Below, one piece after another: positions 56,315-64,000 of a stretch of DNA of 64,000 bases (the stretch's first letter is position 1; every line of letters begins with the position of its first letter). This stretch comes from Clostridiales bacterium (GTDB lineage: Bacteria; Bacillota; Clostridia; Oscillospirales; Oscillospiraceae). The notes under the pieces were generated by a model. It was not told the origin of the DNA, did not search any database, and saw only the letters and a list, made by a program, of their open reading frames with translations. The stretch covers positions 27,975-91,974 of the forward strand of contig SFIY01000005.1 in assembly GCA_004555205.1 (NCBI GenBank), given 5' to 3'. The translations under genes were made by a program, and so were the position numbers.

Positions 56315-57241
56315 TTACCGCCCTCCTTTCCGTGCCGCCAGACGGCGGCGCAGCACAGGCATCTGCCGCTTGAGATACGGTGTGGCGATGGCCAGAATGA
56401 CGATCACCGAGGACACCAGCTTGAGCATAAAGGCCGGCATATTCAATCGCAGGGCGATGGTATACACCAGGCGGAAGGCAAACGCGCCCACCACCATACC
56501 GATGGCGCGCTTCAAAATGCTGCCCCTGCCCATGAGCACCTGCCCGATCAGCAAAGAGGCCAGCGCCACGGTGACCATACCGGTGCCGATGTCAATGCTG
56601 ACGGACTTCTGGGACTGGGCCAGCAAGCAGCCGGAGAGGCCTGTAAACGCATTGGCCACGCAAAGACCCACGGTGGTGGTGAAAACGGGATTGATGGACG
56701 ACGAGCGCACCATGTCGGGGTTATCGCCGGTCGCGCGGATGGCGAGACCCAAACGCGTATTGAGAAACACCGTCAGGATGGCCACCGTGGCTGCCACGGC
56801 AATCAGCGCCACAAGCAAGCGATACTGCTCGGCAAAGACCGTTCCCTCCAGCAGGGCTTTGGCCTTGGTGAACACCGTTTCGGTCTTGTTCATATTCAGA
56901 AGGGACGAGCCGTCCATGATCGCGATATTGATGGAATACAGGCCCGTATTGACGATGATGCCCGCCAAAAGGCTGTCGATGCCCATGCGTGTCTGCAGGA
57001 CTGCCGTAATCAGGCCGGAGCAAATGCCGGCTGCCATCGCCGCCGGAATGGCCAGATAGGGATGGCCGGAAATGGCCACCACTGCCCCCACGGCGGCGCC
57101 CAGAGTGAAGCAGCCGTCCGTGGACAGGTCGCAGACATTGAGCATGGAATAGCTCAGAAACAGTGCCAGCACCGTCAGCGAGCAGATCAGGCCCAATTCC
57201 AGGGCAGTCTGGCCCAATGACAGGAAGGATAGGACATTCAT
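56315..57241 (-). CDS. ABC transporter permease (COG4120 type)
   Basis: 308 aa, eight or nine hydrophobic helices. LTVLALFLSYSMLNVCDLSTDGCFTLGAAVG and IRATGDNPDMVRSSSINP are the conserved features of the family. Membrane channel of the amino acid-type importer. In operon with the lipoprotein gene (26 bases) and the ATPase. Confidence 0.92.
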   Translation of the reverse strand: MNVLSFLSLGQTALELGLICSLTVLALFLSYSMLNVCDLSTDGCFTLGAAVGAVVAISGHPYLAIPAAMAAGICSGLITAVLQTRMGIDSLLAGIIVNTGLYSINIAIMDGSSLLNMNKTETVFTKAKALLEGTVFAEQYRLLVALIAVAATVAILTVFLNTRLGLAIRATGDNPDMVRSSSINPVFTTTVGLCVANAFTGLSGCLLAQSQKSVSIDIGTGMVTVALASLLIGQVLMGRGSILKRAIGMVVGAFAFRLVYTIALRLNMPAFMLKLVSSVIVILAIATPYLKRQMPVLRRRLAARKGGR

Positions 57242-57267
57242 AAGATGGGACTCCTTTGTGTGGTCGG

Positions 57268-58320
57268 TTAGTTCAGATCGTCGAAGCTGTCAGCGGTGAC
57301 AATGCTCTGCACCTTGGTGCAGAGAGGAGCAAATGTGCTCCGGATGGTCTCAAAATCCAGGCCCAATTGCCGGCAGGTCTCCGTGTTGACGGTAGCAGTG
57401 CCGTTATCAAAGGTCTTCACCGAAAGCGTAGCAGGTTCGGCGCCGTTGAGCAAGATTTCTGCGATCATATTGGCCGTTTCCACGCCCAGATTGGTGTAAT
57501 CCACGCCGTAGCCGAGAAATGCGCCGTTGAGTGCAAAGGAATCCGCGCCGGTGTAATGGGGGATACCGGCCTTTGCCAGCGTTTCATAGATAGACAGCTC
57601 CGCCGTCATGATGGTGTTGTCGGTGGGTGTGAAGATAGCGTCCACCTGATCGTTGATCAGTGCGTTGACAGCCAGCATGACCTCGTCGGTGGTGGTACCG
57701 GTGCGCTCGACGCACTTCACGCCCTTGGCAGCCAGATATGCCTTGGCATTGTTGATGGGTGTGGTGGACGAATCCTGACCCGGATCGTACAGCAGGCCGA
57801 TGGTGTCCGCATCGGGATCCGCCGCGAAGATCAGATCCAGAATGGCGTCGGTATCCAGATAGTCGGAGGTGCCGGTGATGTTGGCGCCGGGAGCCTCCAG
57901 GCTTTCCACCAGGCCGGCGTCTATGGGGTCGGACACGGCGGCAAAGATAACGGGAATACCGGTATCCTCCGTAGCCGCCTGCATGGCCATGGCCACAGGC
58001 GTTGCCACGCCCACCATCAGGTCCACCTGATCGACAATGAAGTTGGAGATGATCTGGTTCATCACGGTGGCGTCGGCGTTGCAGTTATCATATGCAATGT
58101 CGAAGGTGACACCCTGCGCCTGGCCGATGGCGTTGAGCCGCGCGGTGATATTGTCAACGATCTGGTTCAGGGATGCGTCGTCCACATAGTTGCAGATGCC
58201 GACTTTGAAGGTCTTGCCGTCAGCAGGTGCGTCGTTCTTGCTGCCGCAGGCGGCCAGCGTCAGCAGCATGATCGCTGCAGCCACCAGGGAAATAATGCGC
58301 TTCAATGTGTTCTTTTTCAT
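57268..58320 (-). CDS. ABC transporter substrate-binding lipoprotein (COG2984 type)
   Basis: 350 aa from the ATG at 58320, 8 bases after GGAGGT; the upstream frame runs through the T-box and is not coding. Lipoprotein signal with lipobox LAAC, Cys25. Periplasmic-binding fold: VGICNYVDDASLNQIVDNI, GVATPVAMAMQAATEDTGIPVIFAAVSDP and IFTPTDNTI. The substrate is not fixed by sequence; members with T-box leaders import amino acids. Expression is controlled by the T-box at 58408-58645. Confidence 0.92.
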   Translation of the reverse strand: MKKNTLKRIISLVAAAIMLLTLAACGSKNDAPADGKTFKVGICNYVDDASLNQIVDNITARLNAIGQAQGVTFDIAYDNCNADATVMNQIISNFIVDQVDLMVGVATPVAMAMQAATEDTGIPVIFAAVSDPIDAGLVESLEAPGANITGTSDYLDTDAILDLIFAADPDADTIGLLYDPGQDSSTTPINNAKAYLAAKGVKCVERTGTTTDEVMLAVNALINDQVDAIFTPTDNTIMTAELSIYETLAKAGIPHYTGADSFALNGAFLGYGVDYTNLGVETANMIAEILLNGAEPATLSVKTFDNGTATVNTETCRQLGLDFETIRSTFAPLCTKVQSIVTADSFDDLN

Positions 58321-58407
58321 GGTTTTGTACCTCCATATTTGCCTTTTCGGCGTAAAATAATGTTTGGGCGGCTGATGGAGGGCTATCAAAATCGTTTTTG
58401 GTAAAAC

Positions 58408-58645
58408 AAAAAAGAGCCTCCGTCCCCTACTATGGGACAAAAGCTCCAGCTTCTGCGATACCACCCAAATTGGCATATAAAATGCCCGCTCGCTTTCCGC
58501 GCCATCACGCGTACCCGATGGATAACGGGTGGGATCCCGTCGGCATCTACTGAGAAATCATTCCGTTCAAGCCGCCCTCGAAAGGCCATTCACATCACCG
58601 CGCACCGCCTTGATCTCACCGCCCAAGGCTCTCTTTGGGATTGCT
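58408..58645 (-). ncRNA. T-box riboswitch controlling the ABC transporter
   Basis: On the minus strand, from the promoter side: AGAGAGCC of stem I (58625-58637), K-turn GGTGAGA, distal GAATGGCC...GAGG, CAGTAGA after stem I, stem III (ACGGG-N6-CCCGT), the T-box sequence ATTTGGGTGGTATCGCAG (about 58453-58471) and a terminator hairpin (GAGCTTTTGTCCC / GGGACGGAGGCTC, 58414-58446) with six Ts. The UGGU bulge expects a tRNA with discriminator A. The specifier codon is tentatively AUG (58559-58561). Confidence 0.9.
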
Positions 58646-58698
58646 TTGTCATGCTACTTTTCTTTCTCACAGGTTTGTTTGTTTAATTGCTAGGTATC

Positions 58699-58727
58699 AT
58701 CATATGCTCTTTTGGCCGCTTTGTCAA
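58699..58727 (-). promoter_or_regulatory. Promoter of the T-box leader and ABC operon
   Basis: Minus strand TTGACA (58722-58727), 17-base spacer, TATGAT (58699-58704), about 55 bases before stem I. Confidence 0.7.
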
Positions 58728-58810
58728 GCACAATTTTTCTTTTTGCGGAAAAAAGTTTTCTTAAGGGAAACCACACAGCGCTTCTTGCTGAAACGATCTT
58801 ATAAAAAGCA

Positions 58811-58845
58811 AAAAGCACGCAAATCCGAAGATTTTGCGTGCTTTT
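58811..58845 (-). terminator. Ancestral terminator of the tRNA-Thr transcript
   Basis: Stem AAAAGCACGCAAA / TTTGCGTGCTTTT just beyond the truncated tRNA-Thr copy. Before the island inserted it would have ended the tRNA-Asp/tRNA-Thr transcript (inference). Confidence 0.7.
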
Positions 58846-58894
58846 CTCATGGAGCTGCTGGGCGGATTTGAACCGCCGACCTCATCCTTACCAA
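58842..58894. repeat. Left attachment-site copy: 53-bp direct repeat with tRNA-Thr 3' half
   Basis: Identical to 61978-62030. It contains the 45 bases from the anticodon loop to the CCA end of tRNA-Thr on the minus strand (58850-58894). The sequence departs at 58895 in the anticodon loop, a usual crossover site for tyrosine recombinases. A truncated tRNA, not functional. Confidence 0.9.
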
Positions 58895-59081
58895 CCGGCT
58901 TATCCCTCTCCAGTCACTGCTATACAAGGTTTTCCGGACTTTTTGACTGCAAACAGGAGGCTATCGGATTCTGTTTATCCCACTGCTTCCGTTCCCCGTG
59001 TGGGCCAGAAAGAGGAGCCACGGATTGGAATCAACCTTCCAAAAATGGCAACACTGTAACCATAGAAAAGGTCACCCATGG

Positions 59082-59951
59082 CTACATGAAGAAACTGTCT
59101 ATTTCTTCACGACAGGAAAGAATATCTTCATCTCTCACTCCTGCGGCTTTTGCCAGAAGGATAGATTGTAAGAAAGCATTTCTGAAATTCGGGACGAACG
59201 CATTTTCTACCAGTAAGTAGAACTGCTCGGCTTGATTATTCAGCTCTGCAAGAAAAAGCGTATATTTATGCTCCAGTTCCTCATCCAGCTGATACTGAGA
59301 TATGATAAACTGGTTTACGATTTCCTGCTCTCTTCTGTAAAGCATCAATCTTCCATACTCAAATGCGAAGGATGCCACTGCCTGAGAAAAATCAGTAATT
59401 CTCTTATCGCCCATCAGTGCTGTCGCAGAAGCAAGGAGCTTTACCATCGCTTCAAGAGCAGCCCATAAGCAGTCTTCCGTGTACTTTACCTCGGTAATGA
59501 TTCCGTTCCGCAACAATTCTGCGTTATTGTGAAGTTCATCGGCCAAGGCATTGATTGTGTCGATAATCTTAGAGGGAACAACGCCTTTTATCAGTTCAGC
59601 AGAACAACGAATGTATCTTTCGAATAGGGTGAAGATGAAAACGCTGTATTCCTGATCGCTCGGAAGAATCGCAAACTTTGATACCGCACCGGCGATGTCC
59701 TTCCAATCGTCTGCTTCAAACTTTGATGGACTTTTGCCTTCCGCAATTTTACGCAGAATAGCAAATGTCGCTATCGTTGCAGCTTTCCCGCCGGTCAGCT
59801 CCTGCTCGCCCCGCTTTTCAAGAATGGCATAGAAATGGTTTTGGACTACCTGAATCGTCTCCATTGCCTGTCCGAGTTTTTCGCCAACAGGAGTATTCAA
59901 TAGTTGGTCTAATGCCAGGTTTTTCAGGTAACTCTTAAGATTGTTCTCCAT
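59082..59951 (-). CDS. Island protein B: soluble helical protein of unknown function
   Basis: 289 aa, not recognised. Strongly helical throughout, no signal peptide, membrane helix or catalytic motif seen. Sequence islands with possible structural meaning: GEKLGQAMETIQVVQNHFY near residue 23, YRREQEIVNQFIISQYQLDE and the final FLQSILLAKAAGVRDEDILSC. Its ATG at 59951 lies inside the end of the partner gene, 3 bases after GGAGAGG, with a 17-base overlap, so the two are translationally coupled. A partner, sensor or immunity role for protein A is possible (inference). Confidence 0.85.
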   Translation of the reverse strand: MENNLKSYLKNLALDQLLNTPVGEKLGQAMETIQVVQNHFYAILEKRGEQELTGGKAATIATFAILRKIAEGKSPSKFEADDWKDIAGAVSKFAILPSDQEYSVFIFTLFERYIRCSAELIKGVVPSKIIDTINALADELHNNAELLRNGIITEVKYTEDCLWAALEAMVKLLASATALMGDKRITDFSQAVASFAFEYGRLMLYRREQEIVNQFIISQYQLDEELEHKYTLFLAELNNQAEQFYLLVENAFVPNFRNAFLQSILLAKAAGVRDEDILSCREEIDSFFM

Positions 59952-60960
59952 TTTCCTCTCCGATTATCTTTCCAAACAGCGCAGCCAGCGCCTTGGTATT
60001 ATTTACCAATGCTCCCAGGAGATACTTTTGTTCTTCATCAAGAGATAAGTAGTCTGCGCCATACAGGGGCAATGCTCTTGCCAACATATCATTTAATCCT
60101 GTCCGTGTCATGGCCGTTTCGGATAGGACCACACCAATTTTAGCATCCATTTCACGCACCGACTCAATGTTCTGCTTGACAGCTTGAATCTCTTGATTCT
60201 TCTGCTTATTCAATTTAGTCTTCTTTGCAGTGAAAATCAGTATAGAGGACAGCAGAGTTGCTCCGGCAATCGTCCAGCCAACAGGGCCGGCCAATGCCAG
60301 CAAGGCATTACCCGCCGCCATTCCACCGCCGCTTGCAGCAAGCGCGCCACCGCCGAGCCAAGCCAATGCTGCATTTGTTGCCGCGGCACCTGAGAGCGTT
60401 GAAATTGCTGCGCCAGTAGACGCAGTGCCAAATGTAGTTGCTATCCACATGGCCGCAGTAGGTGCCATAAATGCTACGGAAGCACCGGCGGCTAATCCTG
60501 CACCTGCTCCCGTGGCTGCTTTTCTTGCTTCCTGAAGCTCACGATTCGCAAATTCACAGGAATCCGTAAATTTTTTCCTGTTGGTCAGAATCTCTTCAAA
60601 TTCTGCGTCAAAAGACTTCGGGCGATTTGCGATACTGTTAACAAGGCCCTCTACAAAAGATATAGTATCAACTGCGCGGCTTCTCTCAACATAGAGCCGT
60701 ATCCCTTTATCGTTCATCATGGTGTAAGCATCATTATATTCCGTTACAGCTTCTTGGAGCATGCGATCCAACTCTGTCAGTTTGTCGGCAATGTCATCTT
60801 TGACCGCAACAGCAGCATCTTTCACTTCACTGGCTTTTGATAACAATGCTTCGGTCGCCACAACTGCTTTTTCCTTGATTGCGTCAACATCAACAGCAGC
60901 CAATCCCTTTTGCGCGGCTGCCTTGAGCCCGGTAAAAGTCTTCTTTTCTTTTTCTGCCAT
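59935..60960 (-). CDS. Island protein A: coiled-coil protein with Gly/Ala-rich membrane-prone core
   Basis: 341 aa, not recognised. Residues 1-145 are charged helices (coiled coil likely, e.g. EALLSKASEVKDAAVAVKDD). Residues 150-245 are a hydrophobic Gly/Ala-rich block with glycine-zipper spacing (GAGAGLAAGASVAF; WLGGGALAASGGGMAAG; GPVGWTIAGATLLSSI). Then a basic KKTKLNKQKN and a second charged helical part. The architecture recalls membrane-inserting effectors and pore formers. ATG at 60960 follows GGAGG. First gene of the module with protein B. Confidence 0.85.
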   Translation of the reverse strand: MAEKEKKTFTGLKAAAQKGLAAVDVDAIKEKAVVATEALLSKASEVKDAAVAVKDDIADKLTELDRMLQEAVTEYNDAYTMMNDKGIRLYVERSRAVDTISFVEGLVNSIANRPKSFDAEFEEILTNRKKFTDSCEFANRELQEARKAATGAGAGLAAGASVAFMAPTAAMWIATTFGTASTGAAISTLSGAAATNAALAWLGGGALAASGGGMAAGNALLALAGPVGWTIAGATLLSSILIFTAKKTKLNKQKNQEIQAVKQNIESVREMDAKIGVVLSETAMTRTGLNDMLARALPLYGADYLSLDEEQKYLLGALVNNTKALAALFGKIIGEENGEQS

Positions 60961-61084
60961 AGTTTACCTCCTGTATGTTTTCCTCTTTTCTGTAACAGTC
61001 CCGGTGGAAATACCCTTGCAAAACAGTATTTGCACATTAAGCGAACTCGACCCATAGGCGATCTTCCATTTAACCACATATCTG

Positions 61085-61113
61085 ATTTTACATCAAAAAT
61101 CAATTATATTCAA
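61085..61113 (-). promoter_or_regulatory. Candidate promoter of the island module
   Basis: Minus strand TTGAAT (61108-61113), 17-base spacer, TAAAAT (61085-61090). It leaves a 5' leader of about 120 bases before the first gene. Other AT-rich matches exist nearby. Confidence 0.4.
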
Positions 61114-61280
61114 TAATATTATCTTTTTTTAACACCTAATATGTCAATTCTTATGGTCTTGAAAAGATCCTTTCTGGTTTTGAAAATCAAGTAAGGGAAA
61201 TGTATATGATTAACTTGAGTCCTTTATACAAAAAGACAGCGGCGTACAGCATGGAATGGCAAACAAATTAAAAAGTAAGA

Positions 61281-61303
61281 CGGGCACCATAAAGGTGTCC
61301 GTC
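61281..61303 (-). terminator. Hairpin downstream of the 97-aa gene
   Basis: Stem ACGGGCACC / GGTGTCCGT (one wobble) with loop ATAAA, followed on the minus strand by CTTACTTTTT. About 180 bases after the stop at 61486. Confidence 0.5.
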
Positions 61304-61485
61304 GTTCAATTTTCAAGGAAAAGTCTTTGCCCTGAGAGCAAGCCATCCTGTCCTTCAGTATGCTCTTTTGCCGCGCCTGTACACTTCGGCCGCCGGCCTT
61401 ATACAAACCTTGGTGCCAAGACTGCGGCGGTAGGGTAAAATAGGCGATTATGTGGAGGTCTGACGCCCTTTGCGCATTGTCATGG

Positions 61486-61779
61486 TTATGCACCCTCAAT
61501 TTCAGAGACCATCTGCTTGAACATATCGTCCAGAGATAAGTCCTCCAGGTAAAAACGATCTCCGTCCTCAAGCCGATGCAGTTTTGCATCACTCTCGGAA
61601 TCGGCATACTCTATCACCAGGGCCATTTCGCCCGGGAAAGCATATACTCTGAAGAATGTCCCGCTATTTGTGCGGAAGAAGCTTTCTCCATTAATGTCAA
61701 GCATTTCGTAGCGTTCAGACAAACGAGCTTTTATCTCTGCCAGCCGATGATCAATCGCGTTCTTTTCCGTTAAGGTCAT
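61486..61779 (-). CDS. Island hypothetical protein, 97 aa
   Basis: Not recognised. Counting from the ATG at 61779 (10 bases after GGAGG), a helical N-terminus (IDHRLAEIKARLSERYEML) is followed by beta-like INGESFFRTNSGTFFRVYAF and an acidic C-terminal half (ADSESDAKLHRLEDGDRFYLEDLSLDDMF). Net acidic, soluble. Lies between tRNA-Thr and the two-gene module in the same orientation, so it may be cargo of the same island. Confidence 0.7.
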   Translation of the reverse strand: MTLTEKNAIDHRLAEIKARLSERYEMLDINGESFFRTNSGTFFRVYAFPGEMALVIEYADSESDAKLHRLEDGDRFYLEDLSLDDMFKQMVSEIEGA

Positions 61780-61943
61780 AATGGTGTGTTCCTCCTTTAC
61801 CTGTGGATATTTTATAAATATACCATAACGGGACAAGCTGGAAAAGCATCGAAGCTGCTTCTGATATATTTCATGCAGCCATGTGTCCTTTTATGTGATC
61901 TTTTAAAAAACGGCCACGACATCAACTTCCAAATTATGGACAT

Positions 61944-61977
61944 AAAAAAGCCCTGTAACCATTGAGGTTGCAGGGTT

Positions 61978-61982
<5 letters not shown>
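61944..61982 (-). terminator. Terminator directly after the intact tRNA-Thr
   Basis: Stem AAAAAAGCCCTGTAACC / GGTTGCAGGGTTTTTT with loop ATTGA. It is different in sequence from the hairpin at 58811-58845 and so came in with the island. Confidence 0.85.
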
Positions 61983-62061
<79 letters not shown>

Positions 62062-62064
62062 ATA

Positions 62065-62141
62065 TGGCGACCAAGATGGGGCTCGAACCCACGACCTCCA
62101 GCGTGACAGGCTGGCGTTCTAACCAACTGAACTACTTGGCC
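62065..62141 (-). tRNA. tRNA-Asp (anticodon GTC)
   Basis: 77 bases with CCA. Acceptor GGCCAAG / CTTGGTC, anticodon stem CCAGC / GCTGG with loop CTGTCAC (anticodon GTC), T arm GTGGG-TTCGAGC-CCCAT region, discriminator G as usual for tRNA-Asp. First gene of the tRNA pair. Confidence 0.97.
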
Positions 62142-62181
62142 ATTATTTTTACCGGAGATCTTGTCGAACTCGAGCTTATTC

Positions 62182-62210
62182 AGTATAGCAGAAGTGTTCT
62201 GAGATGTCAA
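62182..62210 (-). promoter_or_regulatory. tRNA promoter
   Basis: Minus strand TTGACA (62205-62210), 17-base spacer ending TGC, TATACT (62182-62187), about 40 bases before tRNA-Asp. Confidence 0.8.
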
Positions 62211-62319
62211 CAGAAAAATTCCTGTTTTTTAGGATTTTTTGCCGCGCAAGTTGACCATCATCCTGCGCATATATGTTTATGCCAAGGGTTTCCCCGCAGC
62301 ATAGCGCCTGCCTGCGCAA

Positions 62320-62348
62320 AATAACGCCGCCTCAAATGCGGCGTTATT
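62320..62348 (-). terminator. Terminator of the alarmone synthetase gene
   Basis: Stem AATAACGCCGC / GCGGCGTTATT, followed by TTTG on the minus strand. Confidence 0.75.
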
Positions 62349-62354
62349 CTCATA

Positions 62355-63017
62355 TTATTTGGCGCCGCGGATCCGATGGTACATATCCTGCATTTTCCGG
62401 TCGATGGCCGCAATTTCATCGGCGCACTGAAACATCTCCTCGTTGATGCCCACAGGCAGCGTCGTCTTGTCCGCTTTATAGCGCAGATCATGCTCCAGAC
62501 TGGCCCAGAAATCCATGGCCACCGAGCGAATCTGAATTTCCGCCAGCACATATTCCGTGTGATCGGACAGGAAGATCGGCACGCGCATATCCAAATGCAG
62601 CGACCGGTAGCCGTTATAGTTGGGCTCGGCAATGTAATCCTGCCGCTTTATCAGCTCCATATCGGTTTGGCGCAGCAGCATTTGCTCCACGCTGTACACA
62701 TCGTCAATATAGTTGCACACCACGCGAATACCGGCAATGTCATTGACATGCTCCTTGGCAGACGCCATGGAAATCTCGCAGTTCTTGCGCTTGAGCTTTT
62801 CGATGATACTCTTTGTGGACTTGACGCGGCTTTCAATGTGGTGAATGGGGCTGGCCGCATATTTTACGGAAAACTCCTCATTGAGCACTTCCAAACGCAT
62901 TTGTATGCTCTGCACCGCCGCCTGATAGAGATGCTGGAACTGAAGGTATTCCTGATAATCGTGATAGAGCTCTTTCGTTTCATTTTGCAATATCACATCG
63001 TTCATAGCGTGCGGCAT
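62355..63017 (-). CDS. relQ: Small alarmone synthetase, (p)ppGpp synthetase (RelQ/YjbM type)
   Basis: 220 aa with a RelA/SpoT synthetase domain only, no hydrolase or TGS domain. Motifs: RVKSTKSIIEKLKRK, DIAGIRVVCNYIDDVY and NYNGYRSLHLDMRVP, plus EIQIRSVAMDFWASLEHDLRYK. It makes (p)ppGpp from GTP/GDP and ATP. ATG at 63017 is 8 bases after GGGGGG; an ATG at 63005 is possible. Monocistronic. Confidence 0.93.
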   Translation of the reverse strand: MPHAMNDVILQNETKELYHDYQEYLQFQHLYQAAVQSIQMRLEVLNEEFSVKYAASPIHHIESRVKSTKSIIEKLKRKNCEISMASAKEHVNDIAGIRVVCNYIDDVYSVEQMLLRQTDMELIKRQDYIAEPNYNGYRSLHLDMRVPIFLSDHTEYVLAEIQIRSVAMDFWASLEHDLRYKADKTTLPVGINEEMFQCADEIAAIDRKMQDMYHRIRGAK

Positions 63018-63101
63018 GGCTGCATCCCCCCTGTGGTATCCGTTTGCTCCATTATCACATACCGCGGGAGGAAATGCAATCTTTTTGTCGGTTCGCGTGT
63101 C

Positions 63102-63917
63102 TTACTCCACCGTCAGCCACAAAACACGAACTGTTCCGCCTTCCATCACCGAAACAGGGTCACCCAGCTGCAGGTCTTTCAGGTCGAACTCAGCGGGGAA
63201 AAAACCTGCGGAAATATAGGCTGCCATCAAGGGAACGGCGCTGTCCTTGCTTAAATGCTCTCTTGACAGAAAACGGTATGTTCGGCAAAACGCTGCATGC
63301 ATATCCTCTGCATATTCACCGTCACAGGAATGCACCAAACCTTCTGTGTTGATATGCCAAGTGTAGCTGTGTTCTTCAAAGTCCGGTGTAAATCCCGTGG
63401 TAAACGCCATCTTTCGGGTAATATACCAACTATCGGCCGGCAGATCGAAACCCTCTGCCGCCTCCCATGTGGTGGGTATGTCGACAAGCACTTGGGATGA
63501 AACCAAGCCTTCCGGTGCCCAGGCCTCTTCAATCAGTTGGCACTTTTCCACATCAGACGCCAGTTGAAGGCGGAAACGCGCTGCGCTCAAGCCGTTGGTG
63601 CCGGCTATCTCATTTTCACCGACCGTCAGGGGGATTTCACGCAAGGCCGTCTTCTGCGCCGGAATATACCGCCAGAGGATACAGACGCTCGCCACCAACG
63701 CCGCCACACCCACGATAATGGCCGTTGTCAGCCACGCAGTACGCCGGACCTTTGTTCTCAGTTCCTGCTTGAATACCTGTACGCCATCTTGCAGGGGTTC
63801 GTCTGCCCCCGCAGCATCATGATCGCCGGTGATTAGCTGGGACAGTGACAACCCCAAGACTTCTGACAGCGACTCTAAGACGGACACATCCGGAAAGCTG
63901 ATACCCGTTTCCCTTAG
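63102..63917 (-). pseudogene. XRE-type membrane regulator, 5' end lost
   Basis: The readable frame begins right after a stop codon at 63918-63920 with RETGISFPDVSVLESLSEVLGLSLSQLI, the second half of an XRE helix-turn-helix domain. A linker, one membrane helix (TAWLTTAIIVGVAALVASVCILW) and a C-terminal domain of about 170 residues outside the membrane follow, ending VMEGGTVRVLWLTVE. No usable start codon with a ribosome site was seen. The first HTH half is missing, so it is probably non-functional as a DNA binder. Confidence 0.75.
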
Positions 63918-63948
63918 TTAAAGATATTGTTGGGTATCTCAAGATGTG

Positions 63949-64000
63949 TCATTCGATTTTGCCGATAAAGCGGTAGAAGATTTCCACTTCCTGTTCCCGG
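63949..64000 (-). CDS. C-terminal tail of a putative site-specific recombinase, partial
   Basis: Sixteen codons ending REQEVEIFYRFIGKIE then a stop at 63949-63951. The ending IFYRFIGKI resembles the tail of clostridial large serine recombinases (DUF4368-type), recalled from family knowledge and weak on so few residues. Its closeness to the decapitated XRE gene fits an element end at about 63920. Confidence 0.4.
   Translation of the reverse strand, partial: REQEVEIFYRFIGKIE

Noticed and set aside
58408..58645. Reading TGG in GAATGGCC as a tryptophan specifier of the T-box
   Set aside because: That TGG lies in the conserved distal part of stem I, not the specifier loop, and UGGU in the antiterminator disagrees with tRNA-Trp.
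58834..59220. ORFs reading GGFEPPTSS across the tRNA-Thr copies (also 61962-62324)
   Set aside because: A well-known spurious translation of tRNA genes on the opposite strand.
61224..61607. 127-aa minus-strand ORF between the island module and the 97-aa gene
   Set aside because: Overlaps the 97-aa gene in another frame, no ribosome site, basic and Trp/Cys-rich random composition.

Overview
The window reads as chromosomal DNA of an anaerobic, spore-forming, GC-rich Firmicute of the class Clostridia, probably an Oscillospiraceae-type gut organism. This is inferred from: a ctsR-mcsA-clpC heat-shock operon; spore genes (spmA-spmB, yqfC-yqfD, ylbJ); a rubrerythrin next to a Fur/PerR-type regulator; a 57-aa 2[4Fe-4S] ferredoxin; a T-box leader; and Gram-positive promoters and ribosome binding sites. 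No rRNA operon, CRISPR array or replication origin was seen.

Layout. 1-1.2 kb: start of a Na+/solute symporter divergent from a LysR regulator. 1.2-6.5 kb: an unknown membrane protein, then clpC, mcsA and ctsR with CtsR operators. 6.6-9.8 kb: a purine/methylthioadenosine salvage operon (punA, mtaD, mtnA). 9.9-13.4 kb: ferredoxin, a tRNA methyltransferase, rsmI, an AbrB-type regulator, spmA-spmB. 13.4-17 kb: a hypothetical gene, murI, a DUF1934 gene, argS. 17-26.5 kb: an FAD oxidoreductase, thyA-folA, gap, recG, nudC, uvrC. 26.6-34.3 kb, all leftward: an HPr-like protein, mutS2, recO, yqzL, era, ybeY, phoH, yqfD, yqfC. 34.4-41.3 kb: ylbJ, then a BMP-type nucleoside ABC transporter with deoC. 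41.4-47.8 kb: rubrerythrin, PerR-like regulator, an EF-G paralogue, a degenerate P-type-ATPase-like protein, rlmB. 48-55.2 kb: ftsH, thrB-thrC divergent from lysC-asd. 55.3-58.7 kb: a repeat element and a COG2984-type ABC transporter behind a T-box riboswitch.

The accessory part is 58.8-64 kb. An intact tRNA-Thr(GGT) gene at 61986-62061 has a second copy of its 3' half at 58850-58894. The two copies sit in 53-bp direct repeats exactly 3136 bp apart, as left by site-specific integration into a tRNA gene. The enclosed island is visibly more AT-rich. It carries no integrase, but it has an overlapping two-gene module: a 341-aa protein with coiled coils around a Gly/Ala-rich hydrophobic core, and a 289-aa soluble helical partner. 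A separate 97-aa gene is also present. I could not assign the module to a known system; a membrane-active defence or toxin module is the leading hypothesis. Beyond tRNA-Asp and a small alarmone synthetase, the window ends in an XRE-type regulator that has lost its 5' part next to the tail of a putative recombinase gene.

Genes working together include: stress proteolysis under CtsR; methylthioadenosine recycling through a deaminase, a 6-oxopurine phosphorylase and MtnA; dTMP synthesis (ThyA and DHFR); nucleoside uptake plus deoxyribose phosphate breakdown; the aspartate pathway to threonine; and the Era/YbeY/RecO/PhoH cluster beside spore genes.
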